From contig QRFJ01000303.1 in assembly GCA_006176705.1 (NCBI GenBank), positions 806,001 through 870,000 on the forward strand: a stretch of 64,000 bases of DNA, read 5' to 3'. Source of the stretch: Cocos nucifera (lineage: Eukaryota; Streptophyta; Magnoliopsida; Arecales; Arecaceae). Below are positions 11,329 through 26,200 of the stretch, one piece after another (positions within the stretch are counted from its first letter, which is position 1; each line of letters starts with the position of its first letter). The notes beneath the pieces are model-generated. The model was not told the DNA's origin. It ran no database searches and was given only the letters and a program-made list of their open reading frames with translations. The translations under genes were made by a program, and so were the position numbers.

Positions 11329-14300
11329 CTGCAGAGCAAACAATTACAAGCAGAAGAATCAGCAGTAAGGCAAGCCCAGTAGGTCTTTTCAGAACCAAAT
11401 AATGTGTAACAAAATGATTGCTAGACAACAACTCATCAAACCTTAAAATGGAATTCGCTTACCATCTGAAAAGCATCGGTTTATTTAACACCAAGAAACA
11501 AGTTATCCACGTTTTTATTTTCAAATTAATACATCAACCCCCGAGTTGAATTAATGATTTTGCAGTCAAAGAAAGATTAATTACAAGACAAGTCAATTGA
11601 TTTAAGCATGGAAAATGATGTCTTGGAGACAGCATGCAAGGAATAAGTTAACATCACCGGTCACATTGAAAGATAAGACCAAATAAAATAAAAAAAATAC
11701 AGACCTGTGAGCCATGTTGATCACAAATAACTAATCTGGGAACAGGAAAACGATCTCTAATGATCATCTGTGCATCGTCTTGAGGAGCTTGTAATAGTTG
11801 AGCAAAGGCCTGTAGGTCACACAACAAAATACAAGAAAATTATCCCTGAAAACTCATTTGATGACAGCAAGTTTACCATCTTTAAAAGAAAACTTGCTAG
11901 CCTCATGAACGTAAAAATTGAGTATAGAACCATGTGTAAATCGAGAGCAGATTATTCAAAGTTCTCAAAGCATGATGCTTCATACTTTTATCTCTTAACC
12001 AGACATCCATTTTTACAGATCAATGTGTAAACATTCATTTAAAATGATTTATTAATAAAGAAGAAAATCCAGGGAGGATCTGGATATCAACACACATAAC
12101 ACGCCATCACATATATTATATAATATTTAAGTTAATGCAACAACTCCACTGCACCAAACGGGCACAGTTACATAGAAGAGCAAATTTATTCAATGGAATA
12201 GGGGTTGCCTGCACTATTACAGACCAATTTCAAAGATAAAAGCACATATGACAACTAAATCATTAATGTGAGTGATGGTTCTAGGATATAGCTAGCGAAA
12301 AGCACCAATATACAGCTTATCCTTTTTGCTAGCTACCAGCTTCATGTATTACCATTCCTCCTTAATAGGATAGAGTGATCAATCACCATGAGTCTAATAA
12401 CAATTAAGTACACTTATAGTATAGGAAATAAAGGTTTTAAAATTGCATAAAGAAAAGGAAATATTTACACCAGCTAGCAATAACTTATTTCAGTATTCCC
12501 TCCAGACAGAATAAACAACCATTTTGAGTTCAAATACAATGAAATGCATTACATTATTAAATATTTTGTAGTAGAACAAAACCAATAATAAGGTGAACAA
12601 AAAGGAAAGAGAGAATGAAAATACACCAATGCAAAAGAAGGCTAACAAATAAACATGTTTGTAGTCAACTGAAGTAGTAGGCAAGGCCATCTAGTTCCCT
12701 AACTTAGGCAACCTTGCTTCTAACAATATGAAATAATTGTTGGTAAAATCAGAATTGCTCATGTGAGACTCTTGGAACAAATGAATTACCAGAGTCACCA
12801 CACTCTCACTAAACCAAGTATATCTGTGACTTTCCAATCTTTTGACAAAGATGAATTAGAGTAGCAGCTAATGAATGCTCCATTAACGAAGGCAACTTTT
12901 AACGTATGGAAAGCATGACATGAATATATTCGAAGGGAAAGATCAAATGCATGACAGAGGTTGAATGATGTCTTGTCAGGGCATTAACAAATCAATAATC
13001 ATGCTAATGTTGAAATGCCCCCTTTATCAAATCTTGGTGGAAAACAACAATGCAGAGTTGCATAAACAGGCACCTTCACTTATGAATGAGATGTAGAAGC
13101 TGCTTGCTCATACATCCATGAAGACTGAAGAAACAGGTGATAAGAAGATGGCAGGTCAAGCTACCTGTTGATAATCATGGAACAAAAATGAATACCTGAA
13201 TTTTGTGAAAAGAAATGAAGTCTTAGGAGAACATTAGTGGAAGGTTTTACAGGGAAATATTAGGTTATAAGCTGTCCATATTGTGCAATTATTGTTCATA
13301 TGAGAAGTCTATCCTGTTTTGACAGTTTGGTTTCTTTAACTGCTAGGATTTATGACCATTAAATTTGACCAATAGGTGGAGTGGGTTTTGAGATTTGTTG
13401 ATTTGTGCAGGGTTCTAGCACCCGACTTTTGTGATTAAATTGACAGTAGTACAGCCTAATTCTCAAGAAAATCATTAAATTAACAAACTTAAGTTATAAG
13501 ATTCTACAATGATGGCTGAAATTCAACATCTTTAACATGACAAGAAGCAGAATTTACAGATGGCAACCACAGAGCAAAATTTAACACCATTCAACTTCCA
13601 AATAATCCAATTGTGACTCAAAAACATTATGCACTGGAATTCCAGTACAATGAAGTACACAAAATGGTAACCACCAACAATTTACCTGATGCTCTGGCTG
13701 ATTCTGGTAGCCCATGTTGCGCCATTGAGCAATTGTCATACCATGAAAAATAACAACACTAAAATAGGCATCAAGCAATAGTATACGGTCTGCTGATATA
13801 GATGCTACATCCAACAACGCAGGTGCAGGTGGTGAGTTAAAAGAATATGAAAGCAGTGAAGGCTGAATCATGACAACAGAATTGGTAATGCTCTCCCGAT
13901 TTAACAACATACGGAAATAAGCAGTCTCATCCGGACTATTGTTAAATACCTGCAGCAAGAAAGTACTTCAAGAACATTGCATCAAACAGTAATCAAAGTT
14001 CATAGCAATTATACAATATTTCACCTGTACAAATTGCGATCGCCGAAGATTAAACATAAATTGTGGAAATATTGAGAAATTTGGATGCAATGTAAATGAT
14101 GCAGGATCATCTTTTCTATAATCACCAAATCGTGAGCAAAGGCGGATGAGGGATCTGTCTAACCATCTTGTTGCATCAAACTCTTCCTGGAAATACAGAC
14201 AAATCACAATTACTACATAAGACCTACATGGTTTGCAGAGGGTCAAGTGCAAGTAATCTTTAGAGGAAAATGCAAGTACCATAAAATATTATTTTCAGTA

Positions 14301-17300
14301 TTTTGTTCACCATACAAACTAGAACCCACCTAGTCTAGTTTTGCATGGATATAAGGGAATGAAGTTATAGGTCAACAAACATAGAGATACAAAACCGTTA
14401 GTGAAAAAATATGGAAAATTAGAGCATAACTTCACGAACAAAATGTTGTAGATATTAGGTAATACAGAATATTTGAGGATGCACCCAAATTGTTGCTGAT
14501 GATGAAGATCTTAAAATAAAATATAAAAATTGAATTTTACATGCACAACATGCTATGTTGATTTCTTGGGAAGTGTCTTGTGTAAAAGTATACAAACATA
14601 TCTATGTGAAATCAATAGTTTACCTCCATCTCCATCTTCAAGGATATATATCTTGCTAAAACAACAGCTGCAGTTTCCTGGTCAAACCCTTCAACCAATT
14701 CCTGCACATGCAGTAATTTTTCACATAAGCAAACAAGTAATCATAAATGTAATATGTATTTCAATGATAAGCAAGATAAGTATGGCTAACGGAGAGGTGT
14801 ATTCTTGATAGACACATAAAGATGCTCTAGCATGCTAGCTGAAAAGTAAATCAACAACTATGTAACCTGCAAACTTAATCTCATTTACTTGTTCTGAAGT
14901 CATGCAAAACTTCCTAGCAAAACTCTTTTTTAAATTACACAATCATGCAAGCAACAAACTTGCTTGTATGCAATGCTGATACACGCACAAGTTTGATCAA
15001 CACATCAAAGATGCAGCGCTTTAACAAAGCAAGAAATGGCCCAAAAATTCACAAGCCTAAAAGGCAAGTAAACCAAACTTTTCATCATTTAAGACTCTGT
15101 TACTAAATCAAATTTGCAATGCAGAGGATTGTAATTCAGCAAAACTCCCAAGAAAGGTTAAGCATAACTTCTACTGCGAGCAACTTATAGTACAAATGGG
15201 CCACCAGGCTGACCTGAGACAAAATGAGTAAGTCTACTGTCAGGCCCAGCTTAAGCTAAGGAAAAGCAGACTTAAACCACACCCGTGCAGCAAGACCCAA
15301 ATGATTCCAGGGGAAGGATTGGCCACCCTTGGCATATATGTGACCCCAGCCACAAAGCCAATACTGAATATATGTACAAGTGCATCCATATTAACAAAAC
15401 AATTTTCATTTACAATAACTATCCTCCTCTCACTTTCTCTCTCTAATACAACACATACAGCAGTAAAAGTGCACAGTAATCAATATATGATTCTAAACAA
15501 TCTCTAATAATAACCCTTATTCTCCTCTCTTCTTGACCCTTATCTTTGTTTTGCCTCTGCAATGTCCTCCCAGGCCACTACCGGGGGATTTTCCTCATGA
15601 AAAAACCCAACCCCATCCGCATCCACATGCCAACCTCCTGCAGCCACATTCCCAAAGCCCAGCCCCCACCCACATGCTGGCCACTGTCTTAGACCCATAG
15701 GGCCACCACCTCCATATTTCGTCCACCTACCATTAATTTAATTAGGTATGCTTATATCTCCAATATTCTTTACATCCAAGACAAAAGTATTCTTCAATAT
15801 GGAAATCAAGCATATCATGATGATGATTATAAAAGCATAGAAAAGAAACAAGTATAGTATATATCAAGTTGGGCTTGCATAAACTTTCAAACAAGACTCA
15901 ACTATTATGGATTTTATGATCTAAAATCAGAGAAATATAGCAAAAGAATAATAACATGTCATAACTAACCTCCGTATTGGCAGAACCATCCAACCATCTC
16001 CTAGTGATAGTTGTAACTCGTAGCCTCATCTGACCTTCAGGATTCTGATAGCTGCAGGAAAGGACTGTTAAATATCGTTCACCATGACAGTAGCAGAATA
16101 CCAAAAGAGAGAACCGAAATGGAAGCTGTATGATACTTTGTTAAAAACTGTATATATAATTGTGGATTTGGAATTCCTGGCTGGCTTGACCGTTCACTTG
16201 GTGATACATCAAAAAAGACAGTCAAACAAGTACTCTGATCGAGACCACACATCCTCCATGAAGTTGTGTTCCCCTGACCTACAACCGTATCAGCACAAAG
16301 AGCTCCTTTCTGCAAGTGTCACAACAGTAAGCAATACATTGATTATACTTAACTGAAGATATGAATTCTATACCATCATCCAGAAGCATTAAGATTTACT
16401 TGGACAACCTTTTCCAAAGATGTACATGGTCCAATAACTCCCTGAATTTTGATGTCCTTGGAACAGTTGATCTCGAGCGTACCACTGGAACAAAAAAGTA
16501 ACACTCAGTATTAATACATATATGCCACCACCATAAGATATGCACATGGGCAACAGAGTCACCAAGTGAATAGATGATTAAGAAAATGGAACACAAATAG
16601 GAGCCATAACCCTGAAAATGAACAATGCTTTCCATGCAGCATATAGTTAAGTACAATAATAATGCTGGCAAATCTTCTCAAAAACTAAATAATGCTGGTA
16701 AAACAAATTTCTGAGAAATGAGAATACTGATTATTGGAAAAATTTTGCATGAATATTGAACAAAATGTAAACCATGTGATTTCTCAGCCTTTAGCTTGTT
16801 TTTTGATATCTATTTATAAAAGAACATGAATAGGTGTCACTTTTATCATTCCAGCATTGATATGTACCAAGGAGTGAGTTAAATCCTTTCCATAATCCAA
16901 TAAGAAGATTAGCAGGATGTCCGGTAAGTCTTAATATTATCTCAATAGGAAAAGTGTCTGAATTTGCACTGTTGAATGATACTAAAACAAAGTTTATTTA
17001 TCAAGAAAAAAAAGGAAAACAAAAACCAAATACAAGACTCATCAATCTGGGGCTGATCTAATGCCTCTAAAGCACTATAGCATTCTCAATTCCTAGAATT
17101 TTCAGAAAATAGTTTTAAATCAGATTTTATTGAAGAAAGATATATAAGATTTCTGCTGAAAGTTATCATATATAGTTTATGATACAATTAATCTGCTCCA
17201 CTGGAAAGTCAATAAGTATAAGATTGGTGACAACAGTTATCATTTTACACAAGCATTGGCAGTGACAGCCAACAAGCATAGACAAGAATAATGATACAAT

Positions 17301-18293
17301 ACACAGGTGCATAAATGGTTAAAACTATGAGAGGGGGGAGGGGAAAGAGAGAAGATAGAATGAATATATTATAAGAAGGTTTGAGGATAAATTGAGGATA
17401 ACCAATTTTGATATGTGCAAGCAGGAGATTCCATTGATTAGGCCATACATATATAGAAAATGGGAATAGACTAAAGAAAATTCGGATAGAGGTGGCATAG
17501 AGAATTTTACAGAGGAATTTTTGTTTGCATGACTCAATTATTTTTAGGACAAAGGACTGAGCAAGATACACCAAAGATTCAAATCTCAAGGATCAGTAGC
17601 TGACAAGTATGGTATGGTCCTCAATACAGAGGCAATATGCCTTGGTGGTAATAAGCAAAAAGAAATTTAAGCATATCAAGTGGTACAGGGTCAGCATGGC
17701 ATGATGCAGGCCTGGTTTGCCCAGTTCCAATGCATATGACCATATACTACTGGCTAATGGCCAATAATGTATGTACAAGCCAGTAAAGGACCAATATTTA
17801 TGACATTTTACACCTTGCGGGTACACAAAGCAGACCCCATATTCAAGGGATAACACTTTATGCTTATGCATGTGGAGTGAATTATACAATCTTCACACAC
17901 AGTATATATAACCATATCAAGTTAATTCCCAGTGCATATAACTAGGAAAGACCCTGTCTAACACATGACCAACAGGTAACGCAGTGGAACTCACTTAAAA
18001 GAAAGACCAAGGGATTGTTCACCATCTTCAAATATTCGCTTGAAAGAGTCTTTAAAGACTGGGTGTCCAAAACTTTCAGCCAGAACAACAAGACCACCTG
18101 TTCTTTCAACGGCAACTTTCATTTCTGCAACTCCAACCTGGACATAAATATGACAGTGAGAAGTTATTCCACAGAACATAAGAAATGTATGATCTTTATT
18201 TAGTTAACAGCAGTCAAATAAATAAAAAGCAGCAAACTTTTTTACAAAGTGACGTGGACAAATTTTAGCCAAAGGAGAAGATCACTGATTGCA

Positions 18294-18325
<32 letters not shown>

Positions 18326-21300
18326 CGTGCGCGCGTGCGTGCGTGCATGTGTGCATGCGTGCTGTTCTGAAAATGATAAGATAAGAAGGGCTCACTTTAT
18401 ATGCCAGCCAATTAATTTGGCAGTTTTAAGCATCGAGATTCAAATGGCAATATAACATTCGCATGCTTGCATAAATGTAATCTTCAATCTATGTTACAAT
18501 ATCCTGACCTCGAATAAAAAGAACAGGTGAAGAATGCAAGGGTGCATAAATGTAAGACTGCAAAGTCGCAGACTTTCTAGTTGGTGCTACATGGTTCCAT
18601 AGTGTTGCATAATTGTATGTGCCACAGAAATAATTTCTTTAATATGATGCAAACCAAATTTCTTATAATTTTTTACCCCATTTACTGTAACTCGAGGTCA
18701 ATTAACGGCATATAAATGTAAGCAATGTCAGAACTTTGAATTGAGCTCAATGCAAGTGTGATCCTAAAGGGTAATTTCCAACTTCAAACAACTGACATCA
18801 AGGAAATGAGAGTGTCGCATGGCATGCTATTATCAACAAGATCATGCATAGTTAATCAAGGTCAATTATATGCATATATGGTCAGAAATCTACAAGCCAC
18901 CATGTATTTAAGTCGATTATATGTGTATATATGGTCAGCATTTGGCAAATAATAGTCAAAACAGCAAGGATAGCTGGGACATAATCCTTACAATTCCTAA
19001 AAGTAACTTCTTAAGCAAGTTACCAGTGTGAATAAAATATAGAGTTACATGACTTAGTTGACTTGCATACATCAGAGCATCCAAAAATGGGTCCCCTTGC
19101 TTTAATAAATACATACATACTCATACATGTACTGCACATGCATCATGCCTGTGCACACACATATAAAGATAGAATAAGAGAGTAAACCTGCACATCATGG
19201 GGCCAGCCTCCCAGCTAGTAAATGAGCAGGCCTTGGCACAAATTTCGAGAACATCAGGTTTTGTCAGATCTAGAAATCATGGGCCAGACCACTTTTCTGG
19301 TTAAGTCTGATTCGATCAAAATTTACCTTGACATGCCCAGTGGAGCTATAAAATCTTATAATATATTAGTTATATATAGGAATTGTGGTAGAAACTGAAA
19401 ACCCTTAAAACCCCTTTATGTCGATTGTGTTTTCCCTATTTTCCCTATACTTGCTCTATCCTTTCCCCTCTCTGTCCACTTCACCCCTCTTTCTTCCAGC
19501 CCTTTTACACTCCTGTTTTCCCCTTTCCAAACAGCCCCCCCCCCCCCCCAAAACCGGAAATAAAAAATAAAAGAAAGAAAGAAAGAAGAAGAAGAAGGAA
19601 AAGGAGGGAGAGAGAGTGCAGCAATGCTACCATGCTGGAACCCTAAGAGATGGGTTGATTGGGTTGAGCTCGGCCTCAGTCGCCAAGGGACGAAGCTTAA
19701 TCACCAAACAAAGGCTAAGGCTGTCAAGACTAGGTCCAAGATTAGGTCAAATATATCTCAGACCAGCCCAATGGAGCTTTATTCTTGCTTATAGCCTAGC
19801 CCAGCCATTGCCTAAGCCTAATCAGAAAATCCATTAATAAGAACAGGTGAGTCATGTGACAATGGCACAACATCTGAATCCACAAAATCCATTAGATACA
19901 AAAACCCATTATTATATCAAGATACCATACATCCCAGTAGTTAATGGATAAGTCAATTTTCCAAATAAATCTTTCAAAGAAGTTCAGGTATCCTTTACAA
20001 AATGATAAGCCTCCATGCAGTTACAATTATCAGCCAAGATTGCCCCACAAAAAGCATGGTGGTCCTTTAAATTCCAAAGTCTAATCTCCAACTAGATTTC
20101 TTCAGCAAAGATTTACACACAATCTGGTATGGTTTGACAAATAGCTAGCAGGCTGTATGAACTTCTCATAACAGAGACATCCTCCTTATATGAAGTGAGA
20201 CAGATAAATATTAAATCTATGCCCCCTACACATAAGCATTCTTCAACCCTCCAGAACTCTCATCATCTTATGCCAAAACCTCTAACTGAATCTACACAGA
20301 AATCCAAGGGCTGCATAATTCTCCTCCTTCACATCAAATACCGACACCCTTAATAAATCATTGTATTCTTTTTATAAGTTTGAATTTCTAATCTAGTTCA
20401 GCCAAAAAGGATCGAGACTTTCTATATCAGGCCTAGATATGGCAGCAGATGGATTGAATTGACCCACTTCCAATCAGGAACATGTTCAACAAAAAAGTAT
20501 AGTCCAATCCAAATAGAAGTGACTAAGAGAAGGCATGGTCAGAAAAATATGACCAGTTTAGAACATGGATTAGACATAGATCACTAAGTGCCCCAATCCA
20601 AATTCGATCCAACCTGAAATTAATACACCATATTCACAAACCTCCTGAATTTAAGAAATTATTCTTAAATTTATTATAGGTAGTAATTATTTCATTTTGT
20701 TGATTATAATTTATACATGGTTGTCAATCAAATGTTACACAGCATAGGCGTTTGATACCGTCTACATGTTGTTTATTGATATTTGTCTTGCATTATATGT
20801 TTATGATATAAATTGTACAGGTTTACTATGGTTTGCATTTGTAATATCCTTGATCTGTTTCAATACAAAAGTTCATGGACCGATATTAAAAAAAAAAAAA
20901 AAAATCCTAAGCCCAATTTAATTCGATCTGAACCAGAATGAAATTAGGCTCAGTTTCAATTTTTTAACTCAATTCAAATATGGATTGGATTTGAGTTGTG
21001 CCCATTTACGAGCCAACCAACTCACTTGCAGCGATGATACTAGACCTTTCGCATGGTCATTTTTAACATTTTTGCCTATGAAATAGACCATTGAACAAGT
21101 GCACAATTAAATGAAATTACACGACGATGCCAGGTTCAGCAGTTCAGCCAAAAAAGCACCTTCTAAATGCATAAGTTCACATTGTCATTACAGATTAGCA
21201 GCTTTTTATCAGCTATCCTGTCCAGCATCCATCAGTAAATACCATCACATAGGTTAGCACTCTGATTCAACCCTTCAATTTTCTAGCATTACACACTGTT

Positions 21301-23225
21301 TTAAGCTAACACAGCATCAGTATATTCCTATGACATAGGACCAACAGTCATATTCATCACAGAACCAAATTCAACAAAGAAATATATGAACATGTGATCT
21401 TACATACAAAAATTTTTGGAAAAGAACTGCCGAAAGAATCAAAGGTTACACAAACCTGATCAAGTGCAGAAGCAAAAAGGTCCAACACATGGCCCTGGTT
21501 AACTAGCTGTTTGGCAAGATTATCATAAAATTTAACAGCTTTGTGGAAATGTGGAGCTGCATCTTTGTCAAGATCTTTATGGGAACGCACTGGCTCTGAC
21601 AGATCTTTTGAGACAATCTGCAATACAAATGAATAGAGCCCCAAAAATTATAAAGATTGAACAACAGAAACATACAAAATAATATCTGAGGTAAACAAAG
21701 GAAATAATAGTATGTTGGGCATATACAAGAGGCCTTTTTTGTAGCGTCTTTGGATATAAAAGTATGCATTGGTAAAGGAATCATGTGGATATATTATAAC
21801 ACAGCTAGCCCATCCAGGGAAATATCTGCTAAGCTCTATTGTACATGAGGAATCCACCTCAAGAAGGACAAGGAAAAAGAATTAGGCCATCATGAAATTG
21901 AACTGAACTTTGTTCTTCAATCAATCTGAAACTGGGAAGGCATGCTTGCACTTGTAATATGAAGGCACCATAGGATAAAATCTAAGAGAAATGCATTACA
22001 GTTTTAATCTTTCAGTAGATAATCAATACTAACTCTCAAACAGCTAAAGAGAACCAAAAATCCTGATCAACTTTAACCATAATATGAACTAAAACTGGAA
22101 AATGAATGAAATAAAGCAGAAAAACGAAAACTTCAACATGGGTGTTGTCTGGAGAGACAAAAAAACTTGATTCAAATGTGCAGCTAAATGTCTGATTTAG
22201 CAAGAGGAAACAACAAGATACAAAAACATAAAGGTTGATTTTTCAATATCGTAATTTTGAAGATTTCAGATGAAAATAATAAAGTGCTTCTTTAAATGTT
22301 AACTTACAATGTCATGTTTGAGTTCAACTATCCCAATGACTGACTTTTTACGTGTACAGAAAGGTGTATGCAAGTAACATTGTTGTTCTTCCATAAATTT
22401 TAAAGAGCAGACACTGGATATAGCTTAGGCCCAATTCCAATCTTTAAAATCTACAATAGAAAAAAATTGGTAAGTAATCTGTGTATAACAAGCTAATTCA
22501 TATTAACATAGATTCTCAGTCCTCGTCATCATAGTCCACTTAACACCTACTGCTGCTAAAAACTTGTAATGGTTGCTCAAGTGCATAGTGCAACTAACTT
22601 GGATGCATATTGGGTAGCAATGAGTATTCCATCAAATGCGTACTTTTGCAAGAGGCACATCTTTGATTTCAGTGTATTAAAATATGGTGCATAAGGCCGC
22701 ATATCCATTATGCAGTCCCTTGATAGCACCGCAATTGCATATATGCATTTAATATATGCAGTCATACTGCATATAGATAGAAAAGACAGTCATTTAACCC
22801 TAGGTGACCATGTATCAGTTAAAATTTTACGACTACATATGTGGCCCATTTACCATTATGAGGCCAAACATGTGGCCCACTCTTATGTGGGCCTTTGTGG
22901 ATAGAGCATATGCAAACTGATATTTAGGTCAGATGTTGGTTTTAATAATGTTATAACTATCGCTATTAGGATTGAGTACTAAGCACTAACTATTAGTTAT
23001 CATCAAGGCTTCACCAAACCATGCCGAACTGGTTGATTACCAGTATGATTCAACCAGTCAAATCAAGAGAATTTCTTAAATCCCTCCTCCAACTCCATTG
23101 ATGCCCTTGAAGGTTGAATCCCTTGCCTCCCCGCTCTATCCCCCTCCCGGTTCCTCCTTCAACCTCAATCCTTTGATGGTGTTCCATCCACGTCCAACAA
23201 TGACAATGACATCCGAGATAGGTAT

Positions 23226-23288
<63 letters not shown>

Positions 23289-26200
23289 CCATGCCTTCGA
23301 ATGGCTCAAAGTCCTTGAAGTCCTCATGAAGCCCTTGCCTCCCCTCTCTCTCGCCTCCTCCAGCCTCTATCCTCCAACGATGCCATCCGACAACAATGAT
23401 GACATTCCAGCCAAGTGAGTACTCTCTCTCTCTCCCTCCCTCCTTCCCTCCCTACTTGTCGCTCGATCCAGAGCTATCGAATGGGTTGAAGCCCTCATAA
23501 AGCCCTCAACTCCACTCTCCCCCTCTCCTGCCTCCTCTGACCTCCATCCTCCAAGGATGTCGTCCAATGGCATCTCGTCCATGTTCAACAACAAGGAGAC
23601 CACATCTCGTTCAGGTTAGTCCTCGCCCTCTCCCGGTCCCCATTGTCAGAATCAAAGGCCTCGTCCTCTCTCTCTCCCTCATTCCCTCTCCCTCTCGTTG
23701 ATTCCGATATGCTGAGGTTTAGTATGGTACAAACCAATACCGTAAAAAACCAGTCACCAATCAATACAACTTTCAATACCGGTTCAGCGAACCTTGGTTG
23801 TTACTATGAATATTGATATAATTATTCAAAAAAATATTACTCACGTTATTGTTGTTTGTATGGTACTTAATATATTTTATTTATTTCTATATAGTTTAAA
23901 TGTACTAACTGCATATGCACCTGCAAGTCAAATGTTTCAATGTAGATTTGCAATTAATGAGGCTGCAAATGCGGACACAACCTCGTATGCACTGCAACTA
24001 GGCTGGACCACAAAGTCATCGAGTGTTTGCATAGGCTCAAGAGTAGTTAATGTGGCAAAAGCACAACCAGATTGTGATGATTACGGATGATAAGCCACTT
24101 TATGAAGAAGAACATTAACTTTTGAGTGACTTTTAGAGAATTAGTAGCTTAAATACATGTCTTGTTTAATAGTTGCGTGCTTTGAACATATTTTCATGCA
24201 TCACAATTGCTTTTTCTTTTTGATAATTCGTATTTGTTTTTTGATGCATTGATATATCTGAAATTTGAGTGCAGTTTGTACTTTGTCAGGAAATATTGTT
24301 ATTCTCTAGGCTAACAAATCATACTATGCTAAAATAAGCTCTCAAATAGGTCTAGATGTGTTTATTTATTGAAATTTGACATATTTATCAAATTTTATAA
24401 TATCTATTTATTTTAAAAAATATACCAATTTCACAAGTGCCTATATATGCACCCGCATATTGCATATGCACTATGTAATACCTCGGCTGCTGACATGCTG
24501 CACCTATTTTCTATAACATGGAGCACAATAGAATAACAATGATTAGATTAAACCTTAGAGCTCTTCTACAATCTCTTAAGGATTGGGTTCTCATTTCTCA
24601 ACATATATAGGTCATGAGAATTACAATAGCAAGAAACTCGGATTAGTCTAAGCCATTGAATAAAGGTAATCAAGACCCATGAACATATTCATAAGAAATA
24701 AAAGCAAGCCATTAGTACTTGGTTTGGAAGAACCAATTAGATGCTTCTAATTTACTTGCCACTGGTGCATCTTAAAACCATATATTATAAAGTTGAAACA
24801 AGTACAATCTGAAGTTATAGATTAAACATTTCTAGCTACTATTAGATCTAAAAGTTTAATTATCAAAAATCTAGACTTAAAGAATCCTCCAAATTTAAGT
24901 CCACCATTTTTTTTTTTTTAATGTAGATCTCATCTGAAAATCCTCTTGGTAAAACAAGCTAATCATCAAGAGCAAAACTGGGTTAATAGATGGAAGCTTC
25001 AACACTAATCAATTGTTGGACAAGATCTTGGAACCTTAAAACAAGGTAACATAGATACACAATGTATCATAATCACCTGCCAATCACATTCATCAGTCTT
25101 GTCTGACAATTTGTCTTGCAATAGATGCAATAACTTGGACCACCAATGCCTAGATCCTTGACAACGTTAGAACCTTAGTAATATGTATCATCTGTTGTTT
25201 GATGCAATTTGCCACTAAACTCAAGACATAAACCTTCAACTAATGGTTCTTAACAATCAAATTCTAGTATTTGTTCATAGTAGGCCATCGATTAAGGTTT
25301 GACGCAAATACTCCATCCCTAAGGTAGGTAATAACTTACAGCACAATCTGATAATCAGTAAACCTATTTCCATAATTTGGACCACAAGGTATCCTTAGAC
25401 CTGTGCAACTCCAGCTGGGCCTGCTCACCCTGATTTTGGCAGGCTTGGGCAGTCAAGTTAATTTTGACAGCCAGGCTTGGGCTCATAAATTAAAACCCAA
25501 CTAGGATTCAGGTTGATCTCCAGCTGAGCCAAAAATACAAAGGCAAAGCCCAACCATTAATAAAAACATTAATAAAATATAATTTTTTTTCATATTCATG
25601 CTTTTATATAATAAGCTGTCCAACTCTCACTCTAATCCCAAATCACCCGTGGACTTCTATTCTCCCTTCCTCCTCCCTTGCCACTGCTGTAGCAATCCCC
25701 AATAGGTCTACCCCCTTCTGCCTCTCTCTAACTCCCTACCACAACCACCGTTGTTGAAACTCAAGACCAACCATCTCATTCTTCCTTTATCCCTCCAATC
25801 CCTCTCAATCACTCCCCCCTTAACCCTTTATTTCTCCCTTTCCTTCAATGCTACAACATGGCCATTGGTCCTAATAACTCCTCTTCCACATTCCCCCACC
25901 AATTTGACATTGAAATGAATATAGGAATTTTCAGGCCAGTCAGGTTGTACCAGAGTTGTAGGACTTTATCTTTGGGTCAGGATCGAGCTTGAGCCTATAA
26001 ACTATGCCTAAGACCAGGCCAGGCTCGATTCAGCCAAATCTTTGTTGATAGCATGTCTTGGCTCAGCTCGGACCTAGCTGATGCATAGGTCTTGTCGTCC
26101 TCATCTTATGACATCAAGTCCATCTCTTGTGACAAAAGACAAAATATTTGAAGAGATTATTCAAACTCACGCTCCAAACTAAGAATCCTACTAAATTGAT

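Larger units (their letters stand above)
18138..21455 (-). other. SEC23 intron 3 (3318 bp)
   Basis: Contains the CT/GT/GC microsatellite (18294-18363) and the strand-asymmetric pyrimidine-then-purine tract near 19425-19620. No coding sequence recognised. Confidence 0.85.
23004..23796. mobile_element. Candidate inverted-repeat element in SEC23 intron 2
   Basis: The left end CAAGGCTTCACCAAACC and the reverse complement of the right end, CAAGGTTCGCTGAACC, are similar inverted termini. Between them is the CT-rich tandem array. Flanks GTTATCAT and GTTGTTAC agree at 5 of 8 positions, all differences being transitions. Plausible old non-autonomous DNA transposon; class not determined. Confidence 0.4.

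Noticed and set aside
23050..23418. Arg-Glu and Ser-Leu repeat proteins on both strands
   Set aside because: Translation of the CT microsatellite and its tandem array inside an intron.
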